Of a DNA stretch of 64,000 nt, positions 38,322 to 47,502 are shown one piece after another. Numbering within the stretch: the first letter of the stretch is position 1; each line of letters starts with the position of its first letter. The translations under genes were made by a program, and so were the position numbers. Under the pieces are notes generated by a model. The model saw only the letters and a list, made by a program, of their open reading frames with translations. It was not told the origin of the DNA and searched no databases. Origin of the DNA: Clostridia bacterium (lineage in GTDB: Bacteria > Bacillota > Clostridia > Christensenellales > SZUA-584); the NCBI GenBank assembly GCA_018648645.1, contig JABGQS010000001.1, positions 159,677 through 223,676 on the forward strand, in the 5' to 3' direction.

Positions 38322-39323
38322 CTAGCTTAAACCCTTTCTTATTTTGGGCCTGGCTATAAAGAAAACTGCCAATGTCAGTACGAGCACCATGCCTGTGCAA
38401 AGCAACACGGTCGGCCAATCTGCTGTTTTGCTTAGTATCATGTCGTTGGCTTTGTATGCCCAGTAGAACGGGCTCCAGTACATTGTCCATTGCCATTTGT
38501 CGGACAGAAGCTCGTAACCAACGATGGAGCCGGCAATGGGCAGAAATATCATCTTGACATTGGTGGCGGCTTCGATAACATCGCTGCTGGCAAGCCCCTG
38601 CACAAAGCCGATGATGAGGCTGAGTAGCATTGAAGTGACGCCGACCAAGATAACCATAAGCCAGTTGACGCCGGAGTAGCCCGTGATGAACAGCGCGATG
38701 ACAATGCTGACCAAAGACACCAAACCGCCTGTCATGCTTTTGCCGATGACAAACCCTGTTTGCGACAACGGCGTGACGTTGAGTGCGTTGATTGTGTTCT
38801 CCGCTTTCTCTGTCACGATGCTGAGCGCGATGAGCATGCCTGCAAGCATGACTGTCAGGGACACCAGCATATTAACAAGCATGGTTTTGAGCGGTGGTAC
38901 TGTTTTGCCAAACGACATTATAGTAGCCGAGGTATCCTCCGGCGTTGCACCAATCTCGTACAGTGAGTTGAGCATTGTTGAATACGTCTGCACAATTTCG
39001 TTTTCGTTGCCTTGCAGTACGATTTCGTAACCGTCGCCTTTTGGCGCTATGGCAACGACATCGTCGCGCTTGTTTACGCGCGTTTCCAGCGCCTCTAGGT
39101 CGTCGTATAACTCTACTTTTGCAAACTGCTGCATGTACTCGATGTGTGCCGGCTCGTCGCTCTTTAGAAGCGCGAGGTTGACTGTTGTATCGTTTAGCCC
39201 GGGTGCAAACAGCGTGATGGCAACAGCGAGGAGAATTGGGGCAAAAACAATATATAATGCTATTTGCTCCCTTTTTGTTGATTTTATGTCTCTGATAAAG
39301 ATTCTTAAGATTTTTTTCAGCAT
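38322..39323 (-). CDS. ABC-2 type permease
   Basis: A 333-residue ABC-2 permease: one N-terminal membrane helix, an extracytosolic domain of about 130 residues, then five membrane helices (for example MLVSLTVMLAGMLIALSIVTE near 170). It follows another permease and an ATPase in one operon, forming a complete exporter. The substrate is unknown. The TetR regulator upstream suggests induction by a toxic compound. Confidence 0.88.
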   Translation of the reverse strand: MLKKILRIFIRDIKSTKREQIALYIVFAPILLAVAITLFAPGLNDTTVNLALLKSDEPAHIEYMQQFAKVELYDDLEALETRVNKRDDVVAIAPKGDGYEIVLQGNENEIVQTYSTMLNSLYEIGATPEDTSATIMSFGKTVPPLKTMLVNMLVSLTVMLAGMLIALSIVTEKAENTINALNVTPLSQTGFVIGKSMTGGLVSLVSIVIALFITGYSGVNWLMVILVGVTSMLLSLIIGFVQGLASSDVIEAATNVKMIFLPIAGSIVGYELLSDKWQWTMYWSPFYWAYKANDMILSKTADWPTVLLCTGMVLVLTLAVFFIARPKIRKGLS

Positions 39324-39335
39324 TTCTATTCCTCC

Positions 39336-40526
39336 CTACACTGTTAGCGTTTTCTTAAACTTTATGTTGGCAAGAAGGAACAACAGCGTTCCGCCAACTA
39401 AGAAAACACCCGAGTACATGAGCACATATCCTACATTGCCACCGACGACCAATATCTCCTTGTAGCCTTGCAGCACCGGATAGGTTGGGAAGAACCGCAG
39501 CCATACCGGGTCAAAGCTTGGAATAAAGTAAGAGAATGCGGGCAGCATCAGCATGATTGCCAATACAAACAACGCGCCAAACGCCTGCGTCAAACTTTTT
39601 GAGAAGCTGGCAACAAGAAGCCCAAGCGTAGCAAACGCAAATGTAGTTGTAATCACGAACAGATAGAACAGCAGATAGTTTGGCTGCCCGCCCATCACCG
39701 GTATCGTGATAATCGATGAAGATACAACAACGGTTGTCATGATTACCATCGTTTTGCTAAGCAGGTATTTCCACACCGAGCTTGGTGTTACTGCAAACGC
39801 TTTGATTACGCCTTCGTCTTTGTCTAGGAAGATGTATGCCATGACAATGAAGAAGCCCATCAAAGATCCTGCAAATGCGACAAACAACGGAACCAAGCCT
39901 TGTCTGCTGTTGAGCGTACCGAAGGTGTCAAGTGTTCTGACCTGCTGCGAATCAAACGAGGCGGCAAACACATCCGGGTCCTCGTTGTGAAGAACGTAGA
40001 GTAAATCGACCATACGATCCGTTTCGTACCCTTGAAGATAGTACTTGTAGCGCAGACGTCCTGTATCGTCCAGAGATGTGGTTGCACCGATTGCCTGCTC
40101 TGCATACGACAGCCGTATCATATCCTCTTCGTTGTCGAGGATATACGTTGTGCCTGTGAGTGCACCTGTTTGTGTGTTCACCTTTTCCAGCACTCGTGCT
40201 GTGACGATCTTTTCCTCGTCGTAATTGTAGCTTGCGAGCTCGCCTGTTTCTTCGTTTGTAATTTCGAAAGCGATGGGTTTGAGTGTAAGCTCCGCATCAT
40301 CTGCCCACCTAGCAACGCCCTCTTCGATGTCTTCTTCAACAAAGGCATCCGTCATAGCATCAGGAAGATCGTTGAAGAGGTACTCTTTGCTTTTGCTGTC
40401 CGGATTTTCGGCAATGGCAAACAGAAGGATGAGCAGCATGATAATCGCTATGCCAAGCTCGACGTAAAAATAGAAACCCCTCGCCGCAATTTTCATCTCC
40501 TTGATGTAACTGCTAAGTAGCTTCAT
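39336..40526 (-). CDS. ABC-2 type permease, larger subunit
   Basis: A 396-residue ABC-2 permease. One helix near the N-terminus (FYVELGIAIIMLLILLFAIA), a large extracytosolic domain (about 45-215), then a five- to six-helix bundle. It ends 12 bases before the second permease and starts just after the ATPase stop. The two permeases probably form a heterodimer. Confidence 0.87.
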   Translation of the reverse strand: MKLLSSYIKEMKIAARGFYFYVELGIAIIMLLILLFAIAENPDSKSKEYLFNDLPDAMTDAFVEEDIEEGVARWADDAELTLKPIAFEITNEETGELASYNYDEEKIVTARVLEKVNTQTGALTGTTYILDNEEDMIRLSYAEQAIGATTSLDDTGRLRYKYYLQGYETDRMVDLLYVLHNEDPDVFAASFDSQQVRTLDTFGTLNSRQGLVPLFVAFAGSLMGFFIVMAYIFLDKDEGVIKAFAVTPSSVWKYLLSKTMVIMTTVVVSSSIITIPVMGGQPNYLLFYLFVITTTFAFATLGLLVASFSKSLTQAFGALFVLAIMLMLPAFSYFIPSFDPVWLRFFPTYPVLQGYKEILVVGGNVGYVLMYSGVFLVGGTLLFLLANIKFKKTLTV

Positions 40527-40527
40527 T

Positions 40528-41382
40528 TTACACTAGCCCCCTTCCGGTCACTTCGATGAAGATTTCCTCCAAAGTCGCTTCTTTGCTGTGCATGGTGCGG
40601 ATATCATAGGCATTCACGATTTCGCTAATACGCTTTTTATCATGCTCATCGACTGTCTTGAGCGTTTCCTTGACAATTTTGTCATCTTTAACGTACTCGA
40701 TATCAATAAGCTTTTTACCATATTCCAGCTTTAGATTTTTTGGCGTGTCGATAAGCTTGATTTCGCCATCGATGATGAAAGCCACTCGGTCGCACAGCTC
40801 GTCCGCGATGAACATATTGTGCGTGGTCAAGAACGACGTTGTGCCTTTTTTCTGCTGCTCGCGGATGATGTCTTTAATGGTAGCGGCGATGGCGGGGTCG
40901 AGACCCGTAGTCGGCTCGTCAAGAAACCATAATTCGGGGTTGTTGAGCATGGAGCGCGCGAATGTTAGACGGTGTTTCATACCTTTGCTGAACTCGCCTG
41001 CGCGAACTTTTTCTTTGCCCTGCAGCCCAACAAGCGCAATCAGCTCGTCCGGGTCACGCGTTTCTACATCAAACAACTTTGCGTAGAACTTGAGGTTTTC
41101 TTTTGCTGTCAGCTTGCCGTATACGTTGGATTGCTCGAACGATACACCGATTTTATTGAAACGCTCGTTGTGCACCTTTTTGAGGTCGAAACCGCCAACA
41201 GTAACCTCGCCTTGCTGCAGTTTCAGCAATCCGGTTAGTATATTCTGCGTTGTCGATTTACCTGCGCCAGAAGGCCCTAGGAAACCAAACGTTTCGCCTT
41301 TCTGCACCTCGAAGCTGATGTTGTTGACAGCCTTTGTTTCGTCCTTGTTGTACGAATGAGATAAGTTTTTGACCGAAATCAT
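40528..41382 (-). CDS. ABC transporter ATP-binding protein
   Basis: A 284-residue ATPase for the ABC-2 exporter. Walker A is GPSGAGKST near 36-44, the signature is FSKGMKHRLTFARS near 138-151, Walker B is LWFLDEPTTGLDP, and the C-terminal extension of about 70 residues is common in drug/antibiotic exporter ATPases. It is the first gene of the three-gene transporter operon and is directly downstream of the TetR gene. Confidence 0.94.
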   Translation of the reverse strand: MISVKNLSHSYNKDETKAVNNISFEVQKGETFGFLGPSGAGKSTTQNILTGLLKLQQGEVTVGGFDLKKVHNERFNKIGVSFEQSNVYGKLTAKENLKFYAKLFDVETRDPDELIALVGLQGKEKVRAGEFSKGMKHRLTFARSMLNNPELWFLDEPTTGLDPAIAATIKDIIREQQKKGTTSFLTTHNMFIADELCDRVAFIIDGEIKLIDTPKNLKLEYGKKLIDIEYVKDDKIVKETLKTVDEHDKKRISEIVNAYDIRTMHSKEATLEEIFIEVTGRGLV

Positions 41383-41407
41383 ACTGTGTGTCCTCCTAAA
41401 TAATTTA

Positions 41408-42034
41408 TTAATAAAATGCTTTTCTTAAGACATCAATGTAAACGTCCATATCTGACCCAATTTTCTCGTAATCTCTTTTATCCAAAGAACTTACTTGCAC
41501 CAGCATTTCCTCTGCGTACTTTTCCAGCGTCCATCGGATGATGTTGAGGCTTTTGTCAATACTGGCTTGGTCGCGAAACATTGAAAAATCGATGTTGCGA
41601 GCGTAAACATCGCCGAGCAACTTTTGAATATCTACGCCATATTCCTCATACAATTCAATGACACTTTCTATGCTTTGTGTTTTCTTTTCCGCGAGTATTT
41701 TTATTATAAATTCGAACATGGTTGGATACTTCTCGCCAAGCTTCATTTTAAATATGGCAAGCTGCTTGATTCTCTCTAGGATATCAGTTTGATCCCAATC
41801 AATATTGGCCATTATTTCGTCTGAAAGCTTGTTAAGGACAAAGCGGCTAAGCTTTTCGTACAGGTCTTTTTTGTTGCCGAAATAGTGGAAAAGCAGACCT
41901 TTGCTAATGCCGGCGTTTTCTACTATATTGTTTGTTGATGCTTTGGCGTACGGATATTTGGCGAATTCGTCAATCGCGCTGTTGATGATACGGTCGCGCT
42001 TTTCCTCGTCCATGTTTTTTAGAATATCTTCCAA
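41408..42034 (-). CDS. TetR-family transcriptional regulator
   Basis: A 208-residue repressor. The N-terminal helix-turn-helix has RDRIINSAIDEFAKYPYAKASTNNIVENAGISKGLLFHYFGNKKDLYEKL (about 13-62), clear for TetR. The C-terminal ligand domain has no recognisable specificity. Translation starts at a TTG seven bases after AAAGGAGGTG. It is the first gene of the operon with the ABC-2 transporter and is preceded by two palindromes, so it is probably autoregulated. Confidence 0.9.
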   Translation of the reverse strand: MEDILKNMDEEKRDRIINSAIDEFAKYPYAKASTNNIVENAGISKGLLFHYFGNKKDLYEKLSRFVLNKLSDEIMANIDWDQTDILERIKQLAIFKMKLGEKYPTMFEFIIKILAEKKTQSIESVIELYEEYGVDIQKLLGDVYARNIDFSMFRDQASIDKSLNIIRWTLEKYAEEMLVQVSSLDKRDYEKIGSDMDVYIDVLRKAFY

Positions 42035-42063
42035 GCCCAGTCACCTCCTTTATAATTGCGGAT

Positions 42064-42078
42064 TGACCATAGTGGTCA
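42064..42078. promoter_or_regulatory. Palindromic operator of the TetR regulator
   Basis: TGACCA-TAG-TGGTCA is a perfect inverted repeat near the transcription start. A related imperfect copy TTGACCACATAAGTCAA lies 41 bases upstream at 42104-42120 over the -35. Two sites on one promoter fit autorepression. Confidence 0.65.
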
Positions 42079-42091
42079 GCATTACACGGCT

Positions 42092-42120
42092 ATCATAGTA
42101 CAGTTGACCACATAAGTCAA
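42092..42120 (-). promoter_or_regulatory. Promoter of the TetR/ABC operon
   Basis: On the minus strand, TTGACT (42115-42120) and TATGAT (42092-42097) with a 17-base spacer. The -35 lies inside a TTGACCA-type half-palindrome at 42104-42120. Confidence 0.75.
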
Positions 42121-42270
42121 TAGCTAATTTATAAAAATTTTGAATTTGACGAATGATGAGAGGATGTCTGCGAATTATACCGAAAAAACTTAAATTTGTG
42201 ATAGTTCTTTTCTTTATTCGGTATAGCTGTTATAATCGTAGGATAAAAACAATTTGTTAAGGAGTTTCTT

Positions 42271-43662
42271 TTGAAAATTGTGATTGTTGGCAGCGGAAAC
42301 GTTGGCTATCATCTGGCGGCACTGCTGGTAGAAGAAGGGCACGACATCGTGGTGATTGACAACCATAACGAGACGCTGGAAAAACTGGTAGAGGTGCTAG
42401 ACATCAAAGGCGTGCATGGAAACGGCTCGTATCTTGATGTGCAGATGGAAGCGGATGTGCCACACGCCGATTTAGTAATCGCTGTTGCGCAGCGCGACGA
42501 GATAAACATGCTGTGCTGTTTGCTTGCAAAAAAGCTTGGCGCAAAGCATACGATTGCGCGGGTGAGGAACCTTGAGTACAGTCGGCAGCTGCATCTGCTG
42601 AGTGACGAGCTTGGTTTGAGCATGGCGATTAATCCGGAACTTGCTGCGGCGAGTGAGATTGCGCGTATACTAAAGTTCCCCTCAGCGCTGAAAATTGACA
42701 CGCTGGCAAAGGGGCTAGTGGAGCTTGTGCATTTTAAGCTGGCTAAAGACAATCCGCTTGTTGAGAACAGCTTGCAAGAGATTAGCGGCAAGTTTTCGCA
42801 TAAGATACTGATTTCTGCTGTTGAGCGAAACGGCGAGGTGGACATGCCGACCGGCAGCTATGTGCTGCAAGCGGGAGACAAGGTGCATATCGTAGGCAAG
42901 CTGGAGGACATTACAAAGTTCTTCAAAAGCCTTGGGCTGTTTATACCAAAATCAAAATATGTGATGATTGTGGGCGGCGGACAGATCGCTTTCTATTTGG
43001 CGCAGCAGATTTTGACTATGGGAATGAAAGTAAAAATTATTGAGAACGATCGCAAAAGGTGCATGGAGCTTTGCGAGTTTTTGCCAACGGCGACCATCAT
43101 CAACTCGGACGGAACGGACCAAGACGTGCTGATGGAAGAGAAGCTGGAGGGCGCGGACTCGTTTATCGCGCTTACCGAAAGTGACGAAGCGAATTTGATT
43201 ATATCGATGTTTGCAAAGTCCAAAGGTGTTGCAAAGGTGATTACCAAAATTAATCGGTCGAAATATATGAACGTAATGCAGCAGATGGAGATTGACAGCT
43301 TTATCAGCCAGCAGCTGATTACCTCGAATACTATTGCGCGCTATGTTCGCGCGATGCAAAACACGGAAGGCAGCAGTGTCGAGACGCTCTATAAGTTTGT
43401 GGATGACAAAGCAGAGGCGATCGAGTTTATTGCTACCGGAAACACGCGGCATATTTACGAGCATCTGAAAGACTTGAAGCTAAAGAAAAACCTGCTAATC
43501 GCAGCGCTGGTCCGCAAAAACAATGTGATTATACCCGACGGTAACGATAAGATTATACCGGGCGATAACGTGATTGTGGTGACAACGAACAAGAAGCTAA
43601 ATGACCTTGACGATATATTTGCGGTGCGCGCAAACAAAGCGGCTGCAAAGACTAAAGACTAG
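42271..43662 (+). CDS. trkA: Trk potassium transporter peripheral subunit TrkA
   Basis: A 463-residue protein with two repeats of NAD-binding plus TrkA_C domains. The two dinucleotide motifs are GSGNVGYHLA near 7-16 and GGGQIAFYLA near 236-245. It gates the TrkH channel in response to nucleotides. Translation starts at a TTG with AAGGAG seven bases upstream. The -10 is an extended TGTTATAAT at 42228-42236. It is followed after eight bases by trkH. Confidence 0.95.
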   Translation: MKIVIVGSGNVGYHLAALLVEEGHDIVVIDNHNETLEKLVEVLDIKGVHGNGSYLDVQMEADVPHADLVIAVAQRDEINMLCCLLAKKLGAKHTIARVRNLEYSRQLHLLSDELGLSMAINPELAAASEIARILKFPSALKIDTLAKGLVELVHFKLAKDNPLVENSLQEISGKFSHKILISAVERNGEVDMPTGSYVLQAGDKVHIVGKLEDITKFFKSLGLFIPKSKYVMIVGGGQIAFYLAQQILTMGMKVKIIENDRKRCMELCEFLPTATIINSDGTDQDVLMEEKLEGADSFIALTESDEANLIISMFAKSKGVAKVITKINRSKYMNVMQQMEIDSFISQQLITSNTIARYVRAMQNTEGSSVETLYKFVDDKAEAIEFIATGNTRHIYEHLKDLKLKKNLLIAALVRKNNVIIPDGNDKIIPGDNVIVVTTNKKLNDLDDIFAVRANKAAAKTKD

Positions 43663-43670
43663 GACAATTT

Positions 43671-45116
43671 ATGAACTATAGAATGATTTCTTACATACTT
43701 GGGTTTGTGCTTAAAATTGAAGCGGGTCTGATGGGGCTGTCTTTAATGGTAGCGCTTATTTACGGAGAGCAGAGCGCGTTGGCGATTGGCATAACGATGG
43801 CGATTACGTTCGTGGTCGGGTTGGCGCTTGGGTGGAAAAAGCCGCACACAAAAAGTATACGTGTGAGAGAAGGGCTGATTACTGTCGCGTTGTCGTGGCT
43901 GGTAATGTCGCTGCTGGGCACGCTGCCGTTTTTTATCAGCGGCGCGATTCCGTCGTACCTTGACGGATTTTTCGAGGTGGTTTCAGGGTTCACGACCACG
44001 GGAGCCAGCATACTCACCGACATCGAAAGCCTGCCAAAAGGCATACTGTTTTGGCGAAGCTTCACACATTGGCTTGGCGGCATGGGCATTCTCGTGTTTG
44101 TGCTGGCGCTGCTGCCTATGTCGACCGGACACTTTTTGCACATCATGCGCGCCGAAAGCCCGGGGCCCGAGACGAGCAAGCTTGTGCCCAACATGGCAAA
44201 AACGGCAAAGATACTATACGCGATATATATCGGCATGACAGTGGCTGAAATCGTCGCGCTGATGATAGCGGGGATGTCGCTTTATGACGCGTCTGTTCAC
44301 GCATTTGGCACAGCCGGCACCGGCGGATTTTCTGTGCGTAACGCGAGCATCGGGGCATACGACAGCGTTGCGGTGGATGTAATTATCACAATGTTTATGA
44401 TTATGTTCGGCGTCAATTTTTCGCTGTACTATCTGCTGCTCGCCAAGAAGTTTAGAGAAATATACAAAAGCGAAGAACTGCGCATATACATGGCTGTTAT
44501 CTTCGCGTGCATCGTGATTGTCACAATAAATATACTGCCGCTGTTCGGCAGTTTTGGGGAGTCGCTGCGGTACTCGTCGTTCCAAGTCAGCTCGATTATC
44601 ACCACGACCGGGTATGCGACAACCGACACGAATATTTGGCCGCAGCTCAGTAAAACGATACTCATACTGTTGATGTTTTTCGGTGCGAGCGCGGGTTCTA
44701 CCGGCGGCGGGCTAAAGGCGGTGCGAGTGCTGCTGCTGTTTAAGACGGCTCAGCGTGCATTGGCGAGACTCGTGAACCCAAACACGGTGAAGATTGTGCG
44801 GCTTGATGGGCGGCGCGTTTCTGAGGACACGATTTCGGGTGTGAAGACGTTCTTCCTGATTTATCTCATCATCACGGCGGTGTCCGTGCTGCTGGTGTCA
44901 ATTGACGGATATGACCTTGAAACGTCATCGACAGCGGTGTTTGCGTGCATCAACAACATTGGTCCCGGATTCGGCATGGTTGGGGCGACGGGCAACTATG
45001 CGCATTTCTCGGCATTCAGCAAGATTATACTTTCGTTTGATATGTTGGTCGGACGGCTGGAGATATATCCGATGCTGATACTGTTTGTACCATCGCTATG
45101 GAAAAAAGCTGCGTAA
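43671..45116 (+). CDS. trkH: Trk potassium transporter membrane subunit TrkH
   Basis: A 481-residue membrane protein with four MPM units. Selectivity-filter type segments are visible: SGFTTTGASIL near 103-113, FGTAGTGGFSVRN near 211-223, ITTTGYATTD near 310-319 and NNIGPGFGMVGATGNY near 426-441. Together with TrkA it forms a potassium uptake system. It ends in a shared terminator. Confidence 0.94.
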   Translation: MNYRMISYILGFVLKIEAGLMGLSLMVALIYGEQSALAIGITMAITFVVGLALGWKKPHTKSIRVREGLITVALSWLVMSLLGTLPFFISGAIPSYLDGFFEVVSGFTTTGASILTDIESLPKGILFWRSFTHWLGGMGILVFVLALLPMSTGHFLHIMRAESPGPETSKLVPNMAKTAKILYAIYIGMTVAEIVALMIAGMSLYDASVHAFGTAGTGGFSVRNASIGAYDSVAVDVIITMFMIMFGVNFSLYYLLLAKKFREIYKSEELRIYMAVIFACIVIVTINILPLFGSFGESLRYSSFQVSSIITTTGYATTDTNIWPQLSKTILILLMFFGASAGSTGGGLKAVRVLLLFKTAQRALARLVNPNTVKIVRLDGRRVSEDTISGVKTFFLIYLIITAVSVLLVSIDGYDLETSSTAVFACINNIGPGFGMVGATGNYAHFSAFSKIILSFDMLVGRLEIYPMLILFVPSLWKKAA

Positions 45117-45130
45117 GCGAATTGTATAAT

Positions 45131-45162
45131 AAAAAGAAGCTGTGCTGCGGCTTCTTTTTTTT
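45131..45162. terminator. Bidirectional terminator between trkH and the amidase gene
   Basis: AAGAAGC/GCTTCTT stem with flanking A and T runs. Confidence 0.8.
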
Positions 45163-45171
45163 CGGGTGCTT

Positions 45172-46101
45172 TTACTCGTTTTGGTCTTGATTAAAATATT
45201 CCAAAAAGCCGGCAGTTAAACCGTCAACAATTTTATCTTGGTATTCGCTTGTGACAAGGAGATTGTCCTCGACTTCGTTGGTCATGTACCCCATCTCTAT
45301 TGTGCAGACGGGAACGCTTGACCAGCTGAAGCCCGTTTGGTCGCCGCGCAGAATCACACCACGATCCTTAGCGCCTGTTGCGTCAATTGTTGCCGGGAGA
45401 AGAGTTTGCGCCAGCAGTAAACTGTTGGATTGCACTGACGGGTCGGTTGTGTTCATGGTGCCGGCGGACGGAGCCAGAAAGAACAGTCCGTTAACGTCTG
45501 AATTGTCGTTGCCGTTTGCGTGTATACGTATCCAGCAATCAACCGGGATATCGTTCATCAAAACTGCACGCTCGGCATTTGAAATGTCGATGTCACTCGT
45601 TTCTCGTGTCATTATTACAGTTGCACCGAGGCTCTCCAGCCTAGATTTGAGCTTCATGCCGACTTGCAGGTTAATCACGTATTCGAAGATACCTGTAAAT
45701 CGCCCGAATGTGCCTTCGGACACTTTTATTTTCATCGCTGTGCCTGTGGGAGAGATAAGCTCTTTCTCTTCGTTAGGGTCGTCTTGATGACCGGGATCTA
45801 TGCCGATGACAATGCCGGTCAGCGGAAGAGCCGGGTCGCTCGTTTCTTCAACCGCTTCGATTTCGGGTGTGACAATTGGCTCCGGGGAAGCGCTGGTTTG
45901 GCTTGGGGGCGCAGTTATCTTTGGCGTAGCAAGGCTGTCGGTTTGTCGGTTTTCATCAGTTTGATTAGTAGTATTAGTTGGGGAATCTGCGTTACTGCTT
46001 TCTGATGGAGTAGCGCTTATGCAGCCGGAGAACGCAAATATAATCGCAAGAATAAAAGCGAGTACGAAGGACTTGGATTTACTTTTGCGAAACCGCTTCA
46101 T
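45172..46101 (-). CDS. N-acetylmuramoyl-L-alanine amidase lipoprotein
   Basis: A 309-residue lipoprotein (lipobox AFSGC, C27) with a Thr/Pro-rich linker to about residue 92 and an Amidase_3 domain. Zinc and catalytic positions are GIDPGHQ (H105), a glutamate region, IRIHANGND near 192, and CTIEMGYMTNEVED near 272. It cleaves the muramic acid-peptide bond in peptidoglycan and would act outside the membrane. It ends at the terminator shared with trkH. Confidence 0.92.
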   Translation of the reverse strand: MKRFRKSKSKSFVLAFILAIIFAFSGCISATPSESSNADSPTNTTNQTDENRQTDSLATPKITAPPSQTSASPEPIVTPEIEAVEETSDPALPLTGIVIGIDPGHQDDPNEEKELISPTGTAMKIKVSEGTFGRFTGIFEYVINLQVGMKLKSRLESLGATVIMTRETSDIDISNAERAVLMNDIPVDCWIRIHANGNDNSDVNGLFFLAPSAGTMNTTDPSVQSNSLLLAQTLLPATIDATGAKDRGVILRGDQTGFSWSSVPVCTIEMGYMTNEVEDNLLVTSEYQDKIVDGLTAGFLEYFNQDQNE

Positions 46102-46182
46102 ATGGCACTCCTAACAGCAAATTACTCAGTTCATAGTATCATTGTTGGCGCGCTAATTCAAATGTGCGTGTTTTTGGGAAAG

Positions 46183-46212
46183 AAAAAGAGAAGCCTATTG
46201 GCTCCTCTTTTT
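46183..46212 (-). terminator. Terminator of the DUF-type membrane protein gene
   Basis: AGAGAAGCC/GGCTCCTCT stem with one mismatch, A-run on the left, T-run on the right. Confidence 0.6.
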
Positions 46213-46224
46213 TTATGTGTGTTG

Positions 46225-46737
46225 CTACGCTTCGATTTCCCTTTTCTCGTTCTTGTCTTTGATGAGTGCCAGCACACCGCTTGGGATAAGCAGAGCGGAT
46301 GCGCTCATTCCGTATAGGCTGAATGCGCATAAAACGGCTGAGACGAGAAGCAGTACGCCTGCCGCTACGCTTCTTCTCTTTTTGGTGATTACGGTGCCGA
46401 TTATGCCGAGCACTCCGCCAACGATTAATGCGGCAACGGCAAACCATAACCATCCGCTAAGAACGCGCGCGAACATATTGGGGAAGCCTCTAAAGCCACC
46501 GCGCATTTCGCCGCGGAAACCTTTATTTCCTTCAAAGACAAATTCGTCGTCATCCATATCAAACTCGAACTTCTCGCCGTCGATGGTTATTTCAACGTCG
46601 TCCATATGCGAGCCCATATCATCCCAATCGACATGGTTCATTACTGTGAGCCCAATTGCAAAAATCAGCATGATACCGGCGATAACGAAAGCCAGTATGC
46701 TGCCCGCGAGACCCAGTCCAAAACTTGTTTTCCTCAT
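46225..46737 (-). CDS. Membrane protein of unknown function (DUF4064-like)
   Basis: A 170-residue protein with four membrane segments and an acidic loop (DWDDMGSHMDDVEITIDGEKFEFDMDDDE) between the first two. The order of segments resembles DUF4064 proteins, an assignment I hold loosely. GGAGGAT precedes the ATG. No functional neighbours. Confidence 0.65.
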   Translation of the reverse strand: MRKTSFGLGLAGSILAFVIAGIMLIFAIGLTVMNHVDWDDMGSHMDDVEITIDGEKFEFDMDDDEFVFEGNKGFRGEMRGGFRGFPNMFARVLSGWLWFAVAALIVGGVLGIIGTVITKKRRSVAAGVLLLVSAVLCAFSLYGMSASALLIPSGVLALIKDKNEKREIEA

Positions 46738-46866
46738 TATTATATCCTCCTTGTTTAATCGTTTTATTATTCCTTTATTATAGTACCATCTGCGATTTTT
46801 GAGTGTAATATTTGTGTGAACATTTACGGCACAGAATATGAACAGATTCGCGGCAGGGCACCTTGT

Positions 46867-46998
46867 ATGATAGGTTTTTTCGGGAGGAACGGCGCAAAAA
46901 CCGCGAATTTTTTTCTATATTGCGAAAAGTTGAGCGACCGTGAGCGAGATTCTGTGATAGCATTCATTAGCGAAACGATAAAACGAGCTTGGGGGTAG
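46867..46998 (+). CDS. Candidate small protein before terS
   Basis: A 43-residue frame beginning MIGFFGRNGAKTANFF, ending three bases before terS. A weak AGGG lies upstream. Its DNA contains the TTGAGCGA-type core found in leaders of the repeat genes, and the encoded segment KLSDRERDSVIAF aligns in frame with KLSDCERLFMLAF in the 52.3-kb leader. Whether it is a real gene or a regulatory sequence is undecided. A GTG start at 46816 has no ribosome site. Confidence 0.35.
   Translation: MIGFFGRNGAKTANFFLYCEKLSDRERDSVIAFISETIKRAWG
46930..46947 (+). promoter_or_regulatory. Shared leader motif, copy near terS
   Basis: TTGAGCGACCGTGAGCGA, identical to 63455-63472 and differing by two bases from 52342-52359. 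Here only the core is present, without the upstream iteron copies. Confidence 0.7.
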
Positions 46999-47001
46999 GC
47001 A

Positions 47002-47460
47002 ATGGCAAAAGGCAAAACGAGGATTAGTGGCTGCGGGATAGAGAACGAAGCGGCGTATTTAACCGAGGCGGATGGTGGGGGGTTTAAGTTAAGCATTGAG
47101 CTGATTCAAGGCGAGATTGATGATTATTTGACCGAGGCGCAGGAGTCGGGCAAGTACAGCGTGGCGGGACTATGCATCAAGCTCAAGATTACGCGTGAAA
47201 GACTGGACGCGTGGCGGGGCGGGTATTTTATCGTAAGCGATGTGCATGACGATATTGTGCTGCAAAACGAGGAGCTTTTACTGTGCATTGAGATGGGGAT
47301 TTTGCACATAGAGCGATATTGGGAAGAGTGCGATAAGTCGGCTGTGCAAAGCAAGCATGTGAAAATGCTGGAGCGCTCGGGCGCGTTTGAAGAGAAAAAG
47401 AAGCGGGGGATTGGAACACCGCCGTTTGACCTTGGGGTTTTAAAAAAATTCAGCAAATAG
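47002..47460 (+). CDS. terS: Phage terminase small-subunit-like protein
   Basis: A 152-residue protein with a DNA-packaging small-subunit pattern: YSVAGLCIKLKITRERLDAWRGGYF (about 53-77) is a helix-turn-helix-like segment typical of these families, followed by an acidic helical region and a basic tail. It is followed directly by terL. Terminase small subunits recognise packaging sites on phage DNA. No other phage structural genes are nearby, so its present role is unclear. Confidence 0.65.
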   Translation: MAKGKTRISGCGIENEAAYLTEADGGGFKLSIELIQGEIDDYLTEAQESGKYSVAGLCIKLKITRERLDAWRGGYFIVSDVHDDIVLQNEELLLCIEMGILHIERYWEECDKSAVQSKHVKMLERSGAFEEKKKRGIGTPPFDLGVLKKFSK

Positions 47461-47502
47461 AAAGGGGTGTGTGGTACGCAGAGGGCGCGGACTGCGGTGT
47501 TT